Source: Allobranchiibius sp. CTAmp26 (GTDB taxonomy: Bacteria > Actinomycetota > Actinomycetes > Actinomycetales > Dermatophilaceae). Taken from it: 64,000 nt of DNA. Both the position numbers and the translations under genes were made by a program. This document shows positions 60,882-64,000 of the stretch, piece after piece; the first letter of the stretch is position 1; each line of letters begins with the position of its first letter. Where the stretch lies: contig NZ_JAGEKR010000004.1 of NCBI RefSeq assembly GCF_017565405.1, positions 40,719 through 104,718 on the forward strand, given 5' to 3'. The notes beneath the pieces are model-generated. The model was given only the letters and a program-made list of their open reading frames with translations. It was not told the DNA's origin and did not search any database.

Positions 60882-60909
60882 TGAACCACTTCGCTGTCCG
60901 CTCCGTACT
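60882..60909 (+). promoter_or_regulatory. Candidate ECF sigma promoter upstream of the cupredoxin gene
   Basis: TGAACC followed by 16 bases and CGTACT resembles the GAAC/CGT spacing of ECF sigma promoters. It lies about 95 bases before the cupredoxin ATG. An inverted repeat GAAGTG-AAC-CACTTC (60878-60892) covers the -35. If correct, the operon's own sigma factor may drive it. Confidence 0.4.
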
Positions 60910-61002
60910 ACCAAGCGGACGTGCGATGCAGCGGCACCTGAAGGTGCGGGCACCGATTCGCCCGATGTCCGGAAGAGACCGCATCGATCGTAGGAGTGCC
61001 CC

Positions 61003-61503
61003 ATGTCCCAGTCCTTTACCCGTTTCCCGATGGTCGCGATCGCCGGCGCCGGTCTGGCTCTGACGCTCGCCGCCTGCGGTGGCGGTTCGAGCTCGTCCTC
61101 CAGCTCGCCGTCCAGTTCGTCGTCGGCATCGTCGTCGTCCTCGGCACCATCGTCGAGCTCGTCGTCCGCCGGCTCGTCGTCTGCGGCCGGTTCGTCGTCG
61201 TCGAGCGCGCCCGCTGCCGCGGGTCCGACCAAGACGGTCACCGCCAACGAGGTCGAGTTCAAGATCCAGCTCAGCACCATGACCTTCACGCCAGGCACCT
61301 ACACGTTCGACGTGAAGAACGGCGGCTCCGCCACCCACGCTCTGAAGATCGTCGGACCGGGCGTCGACAAGAGCACCTCGGACATCGCCGCCGGCAAATC
61401 CGCCACGCTCACGGTGACCCTCAAATCCGGCACGTACGACGTGAACTGTCCCGTCGCCAACCACAAGATGCTCGGTATGGACGTCAAGATCAAGGTCGCC
61501 TGA
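61003..61503 (+). CDS. Cupredoxin-domain lipoprotein
   Basis: 166-residue secreted blue-copper-type protein. A lipoprotein signal ends in LAAC (C25); a linker of about 45 residues, nearly all Ser with some Ala and Pro, spans residues 29-72; then comes a cupredoxin fold. The type 1 copper ligands are in place: H112 (SATHALKI), C149, H154 and M159 (NCPVANHKMLGM). It could carry electrons outside the membrane or bind copper. ATG at 61003 after a weak AGGAG (about 60992). One base separates its stop from the next gene; first of an operon with the sigma and anti-sigma genes. Confidence 0.88.
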   Translation: MSQSFTRFPMVAIAGAGLALTLAACGGGSSSSSSSPSSSSSASSSSSAPSSSSSSAGSSSAAGSSSSSAPAAAGPTKTVTANEVEFKIQLSTMTFTPGTYTFDVKNGGSATHALKIVGPGVDKSTSDIAAGKSATLTVTLKSGTYDVNCPVANHKMLGMDVKIKVA

Positions 61504-61504
61504 G

Positions 61505-61987
61505 ATGGGCGCCACCCCGGGAGTGCACGCGGGCGCCGGTGACACGGCCGGCCACGATCGCGCGAGCGAAAGGTCGGGTTCGTTCCTGACCGTCGTCGTC
61601 CTGCGGGTCCTCGGTGCGGCCGGCCTGCTCGGCAACGGCTGGGTGCACTACCACCTGTGGGATCAGGGATACCGGGACATCAAGACGATCGGCCCGCTCT
61701 TCCTCCTCGACGCCATCGCGGCCGTCGTGCTCGCTCTCCTGGTGCTGGTGGCACCCCGCCGCATCCTGCCGCTGGCCGCGCTGGTCGGGTTCCTGATGCA
61801 GGTGGGCACGATCGCCGCCCTCGTCATCACGACGAAGCGGGGTCTGTTCGGATTCACCGAGTCGACCAAGGCGCCGGACTACTGGGAGTCGGTCTGGGTG
61901 GAGAGCATCGGTGCGCTGGTCCTGCTGCTGCTGGTCGGGTACACCGTGTCCCGGTTACGAACGAGGACGGCAACGCGACGGTGGTGA
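61505..61987 (+). CDS. Four-helix membrane protein of unknown function
   Basis: 160-residue integral membrane protein, with a polar N-terminus of about 25 residues, then four helices (RVLGAAGLLGNGWVHYHLW, ending near residue 50, then about 55-75, 80-100 and 132-152). HYHLWDQGY after the first helix is Tyr/His-rich and could bind heme or metal, but I know no such family. Starts one base after the cupredoxin stop and overlaps the sigma factor start as GTGA. Coupling suggests a role in the same pathway. Confidence 0.7.
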   Translation: MGATPGVHAGAGDTAGHDRASERSGSFLTVVVLRVLGAAGLLGNGWVHYHLWDQGYRDIKTIGPLFLLDAIAAVVLALLVLVAPRRILPLAALVGFLMQVGTIAALVITTKRGLFGFTESTKAPDYWESVWVESIGALVLLLLVGYTVSRLRTRTATRRW

Positions 61988-62520
61988 GGCCCGCGGTGCA
62001 GGCGAAGGAGCGCACGGATCTGCGCGCGCTCTACGACCAGCACGCGTCGGCGTTGTTCGGCTTCGCCGTCCAGCTGTGCTCCGGCGACCGCGGCCGCGCG
62101 GAGGACATCGTCCAGGAGACGCTGGTCCGGGCGTGGCAGCACCTGCCCGAGCAACCGCCTGGGCGGCAGGGCATCCGACCGTGGTTGTTCACCGTCGCCC
62201 GCCGTATCGCGATCGACCAGCACCGCAGGTCGCAGGCTCGGCCGGACGAGGTAGCGGGCGTGGGGGCCGACCAGATCCTCATGTCGACGCCCGACGACAC
62301 CGACCTCGAGGAGAGCCTGAACCGGATCGTCATCCTCGACGCACTCGCGGCGCTCTCCGCGGAACACCGGGAGGTCCTCATGCAGACGTACTACGCGGGC
62401 CACACCGTCGCCGAGGCGGCCCGCGTCCTGCAGATCCCCGTCGGCACGGTGAAGTCCCGTGCCTTCTACGCCCTCAAGGCCTTGCACCTGGCATTGATGG
62501 AACGGGGGATGACCCAATGA
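61984..62520 (+). CDS. ECF-family RNA polymerase sigma factor
   Basis: 178-residue sigma-70 family protein with only regions 2 and 4. Region 2 reads LYDQHASALFGFAVQLC, with EDIVQETLVRAWQHL for -10 recognition; region 4 reads LSAEHREVLMQTYYAGHTVA, then LQIPVGTVKSRAFYAL. It resembles the SigK/SigL group partnered with RskA-type anti-sigma factors. GTG at 61984 overlaps the preceding gene by GTGA and is the preferred start (61981 is also GTG). Overlaps the anti-sigma gene by ATGA. Confidence 0.93.
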   Translation: MRPAVQAKERTDLRALYDQHASALFGFAVQLCSGDRGRAEDIVQETLVRAWQHLPEQPPGRQGIRPWLFTVARRIAIDQHRRSQARPDEVAGVGADQILMSTPDDTDLEESLNRIVILDALAALSAEHREVLMQTYYAGHTVAEAARVLQIPVGTVKSRAFYALKALHLALMERGMTQ

Positions 62521-63212
62521 CCGGATGGTCCTACGACCCGGTACGCGCCGACCTGGCCGCGTACGCGCTCGGCGCCTTGGAGCCGGCCGATCACATCGCC
62601 GTGCAGACGCACCTGGAGACCTGTGAGGAGTGTCGTGCCGAGCTCGCCGAGTTCGTAGCGATCGTGCCCCGGCTCGCAGCCGTGGCAGAAGGCGATCTCA
62701 CGCTGCCGCAGCCGCCCGCAGCCCTCTTCGACCGGGTCGCCGCGGCTGTCGATGCCTCGACCGAACAGCAGCAGGTCGACGACCACGAGACGTCGGTGTC
62801 AGGCTCGACGAGGGCGCGCCGCTCGCGGCGGGGTGCTCGCTGGTGGCTTGCCGCAGCGGCGGCGCTCGTGGTCCTGCTCGCCGGTGGCGCGGTCGTCACC
62901 GCGCAACGGTTGCAGCACCCCGACTCGGTGAATGCGGTGGCCACATCGGGTGCCGTCATCATGCATGTGACCGCGACGGACGCCGGGTCCGGCACCTCCC
63001 TGCGCGTCAGCGTCGACGGCGTGCCGCAGAACGTGCGGTGTCGTCTCGTGGTCACCACGGACGACGGATCTCAGCACACCGCCGGCTGGTGGTCCTCGAA
63101 CTACTCCGGTCACGCGGTCTTCACCTCGTCCACCGACGTTCCCCGGCAACGACTCGCCGCGCTCACCCTGTTCGACGCCGACAACCGCAGCCTCATCAGC
63201 CTTCATATGTGA
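62517..63212 (+). CDS. Zinc-binding membrane anti-sigma factor (RskA-like)
   Basis: 231-residue single-pass protein that would hold the ECF sigma factor at the membrane. The cytoplasmic anti-sigma domain carries H32-x3-C36-x2-C39 (THLETCEECRAEL), the zinc motif; a basic stretch RARRSRRGARWW leads into one helix at about residues 101-121. The outer part (about 110 residues) is an RskA-type beta domain. It has a single outer Cys in VRCRLVV. Overlaps the sigma gene by ATGA, a standard sigma/anti-sigma pair. The released signal is unknown; the cupredoxin in the same operon suggests a redox or copper cue. Confidence 0.9.
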   Translation: MTGWSYDPVRADLAAYALGALEPADHIAVQTHLETCEECRAELAEFVAIVPRLAAVAEGDLTLPQPPAALFDRVAAAVDASTEQQQVDDHETSVSGSTRARRSRRGARWWLAAAAALVVLLAGGAVVTAQRLQHPDSVNAVATSGAVIMHVTATDAGSGTSLRVSVDGVPQNVRCRLVVTTDDGSQHTAGWWSSNYSGHAVFTSSTDVPRQRLAALTLFDADNRSLISLHM

Positions 63213-63279
63213 CGTAGACCAATCCCTCCCGGGGACGGCTCCGAACACCTTGCACAGCGACCCGGAAGGAAGCAACGTC

Positions 63280-63717
63280 ATGAAGCACTTCCTCACCTCA
63301 CCTCATGCCTCACGAGCACGGTGGGTCGTCGCTGCTTTCGCCGTCGTCGCCGCCGTGGCGCACATCCCGGTCACCGGCGAGCATCTGCGCGAAGCGCCGT
63401 ACATGGGGTGGCTATTCGTGCTGCTGACCGTGGGCTGCGTCGTCATCGCCGCTGCTGCGCTCGCGCGGGACAGCTCGGCGGTCTACGCGCTCGGCGTGCT
63501 CACCTGCGGCCTCGCGGTGGTGGGCTACGCGGCCACCCGCTTGATCGCCTTCCCCATGCTCGCCGACGACGTCGGCAACTGGCTGGAGCCGCTGGGCGTC
63601 GTCTCGGTGATCACCGAGACCGTCGTCGTGGTGGCAGCCATCGTCGGCCTGCGCCACCGGGCGCAGCCGACCTCTCGAATTTCGACCTCGTACGCATCCA
63701 CCGCCAGCGGCGGATGA
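63280..63717 (+). CDS. Small four-helix membrane protein of unknown function
   Basis: 145-residue protein with four predicted helices: about residues 15-33, 44-62, 67-90 and 105-128. HIPVTGEHLREAPYMGW after helix 1 recurs in related actinobacterial membrane proteins beside cupredoxins, as far as I recall. ATG at 63280 follows GGAAGGA by eight bases, overruling a TTG at 63250. It lies 67 bases after the anti-sigma gene and may close that operon. Confidence 0.7.
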   Translation: MKHFLTSPHASRARWVVAAFAVVAAVAHIPVTGEHLREAPYMGWLFVLLTVGCVVIAAAALARDSSAVYALGVLTCGLAVVGYAATRLIAFPMLADDVGNWLEPLGVVSVITETVVVVAAIVGLRHRAQPTSRISTSYASTASGG

Positions 63718-63877
63718 GCATGAGGATCGAAGCAAGCGGTCTTCGTACCGCACCGTGGTTGGAAGCTCCTTGCGAGGTTTCGACGTTCTCTGCAGAAAAC
63801 TGAACGGTTTCATTGTGAATGCCTCGAATGGGCGATGCCATCCCGGCATCGATCGAGCATCACGGAAGGGTTTACGC

Positions 63878-64000
63878 ATGTCGACTGTTAAGAAGTCCCT
63901 CGCTTTGGCTGCTGCCGGAGCAGCTTGTGTGGCGATTCCCCTCTCGACCGCCTCGTCCGCGATGGCTGACTCGAGCGGCACCACCTACTTGTCGGCGCAC
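63878..64000 (+). CDS. Secreted protein, 5' part only (cut by window end)
   Basis: The first 41 codons are visible. They encode MSTVKKS followed by a hydrophobic core and a Sec signal peptidase site around SSAMA-DSS, so the product is exported. The mature start SGTTYLSAH is too short to identify. ATG at 63878 with GGAAGG nine bases ahead. The 160-base gap before it is more A/T-rich than its surroundings and includes TGAAC at about 63801, similar to the -35 of the cupredoxin operon, and a short hairpin GATGCC/GGCATC near 63833-63849. Regulation by the upstream sigma factor is possible but unproven. Confidence 0.75.
   Translation, partial: MSTVKKSLALAAAGAACVAIPLSTASSAMADSSGTTYLSAH

Overview
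The window is a 64 kb stretch of a very GC-rich chromosome from an actinobacterium. Evidence for this includes an RbpA-type RNA polymerase-binding protein, WhiA, the OpcA partner of glucose-6-phosphate dehydrogenase, a SufR-led suf operon, many GTG starts, and ATGA, GTGA or TGATG gene overlaps. The order rpsA, coaE, uvrB, uvrA, uvrC-rapZ-yvcK-whiA, gap-pgk-tpiA-secG-rbpA, pentose phosphate genes, ctaB, ctaA with its ABC exporter, and sufRBDCSUT is the conserved actinobacterial backbone, also seen in mycobacteria around Rv1420-Rv1466. A pgi gene inside the pentose phosphate operon and the RbpA N-terminus point to Micrococcales, perhaps near Dermacoccaceae. The family-level guess is inference.

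Layout. 1-6100: ribosomal protein S1, then a four-gene sugar ABC transporter operon. 6101-12153: a short-chain dehydrogenase, CoaE fused to a GrpB domain, an MFS exporter, a SHOCT membrane protein, a CHAP-domain protein and a Na+/H+ antiporter. 12218-14332: uvrB. 14431-20090: an amine or omega-amino-acid catabolic operon (FAD oxidase, class III aminotransferase, CoA-acylating semialdehyde dehydrogenase) with a divergent MocR-type regulator. 20192-22553: an EamA transporter, an NlpC/P60-like protein whose catalytic Cys is Ser, and a metallo-beta-lactamase-fold hydrolase, all overlapping. 22636-29451: uvrA, two tandem palindromes, a Rieske lipoprotein, a quinone oxidoreductase and uvrC. 29480-36361: rapZ-yvcK-whiA, lower glycolysis, secG and rbpA. 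36433-37629: an AlkZ-like winged-helix protein bracketed by two related palindromes. 37702-45894 (minus strand): tkt-tal-pgi-zwf-opcA-pgl as one tightly coupled operon. 46234-51740: heme O and heme A synthases, an ABC-2 exporter, and an MmyB-type regulator divergent from an oxidoreductase. 51845-53017: a secreted GH3 enzyme. 53072-59761: sufR-sufB-sufD-Rieske-sufC-sufS-sufU-sufT. 59820-64000: a Tat lipoprotein, then cupredoxin lipoprotein, membrane protein, ECF sigma factor, anti-sigma factor and membrane protein, and the start of a secreted protein.

The conserved backbone carries the housekeeping load: excision repair, central carbon flux with NADPH supply, cytochrome oxidase heme, and Fe-S assembly. 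Accessory genes sit in the joints between backbone blocks. Many gene ends carry long perfect or near-perfect hairpins without T-tracts, several of them nested or repeated. I saw no rRNA, tRNA, CRISPR array, insertion sequence or prophage, and the GC-rich codon bias looks uniform. The least routine items are the Cys-to-Ser NlpC/P60 protein, the cupredoxin/ECF sigma cluster with a candidate promoter, the amine-catabolic operon and the palindrome families.
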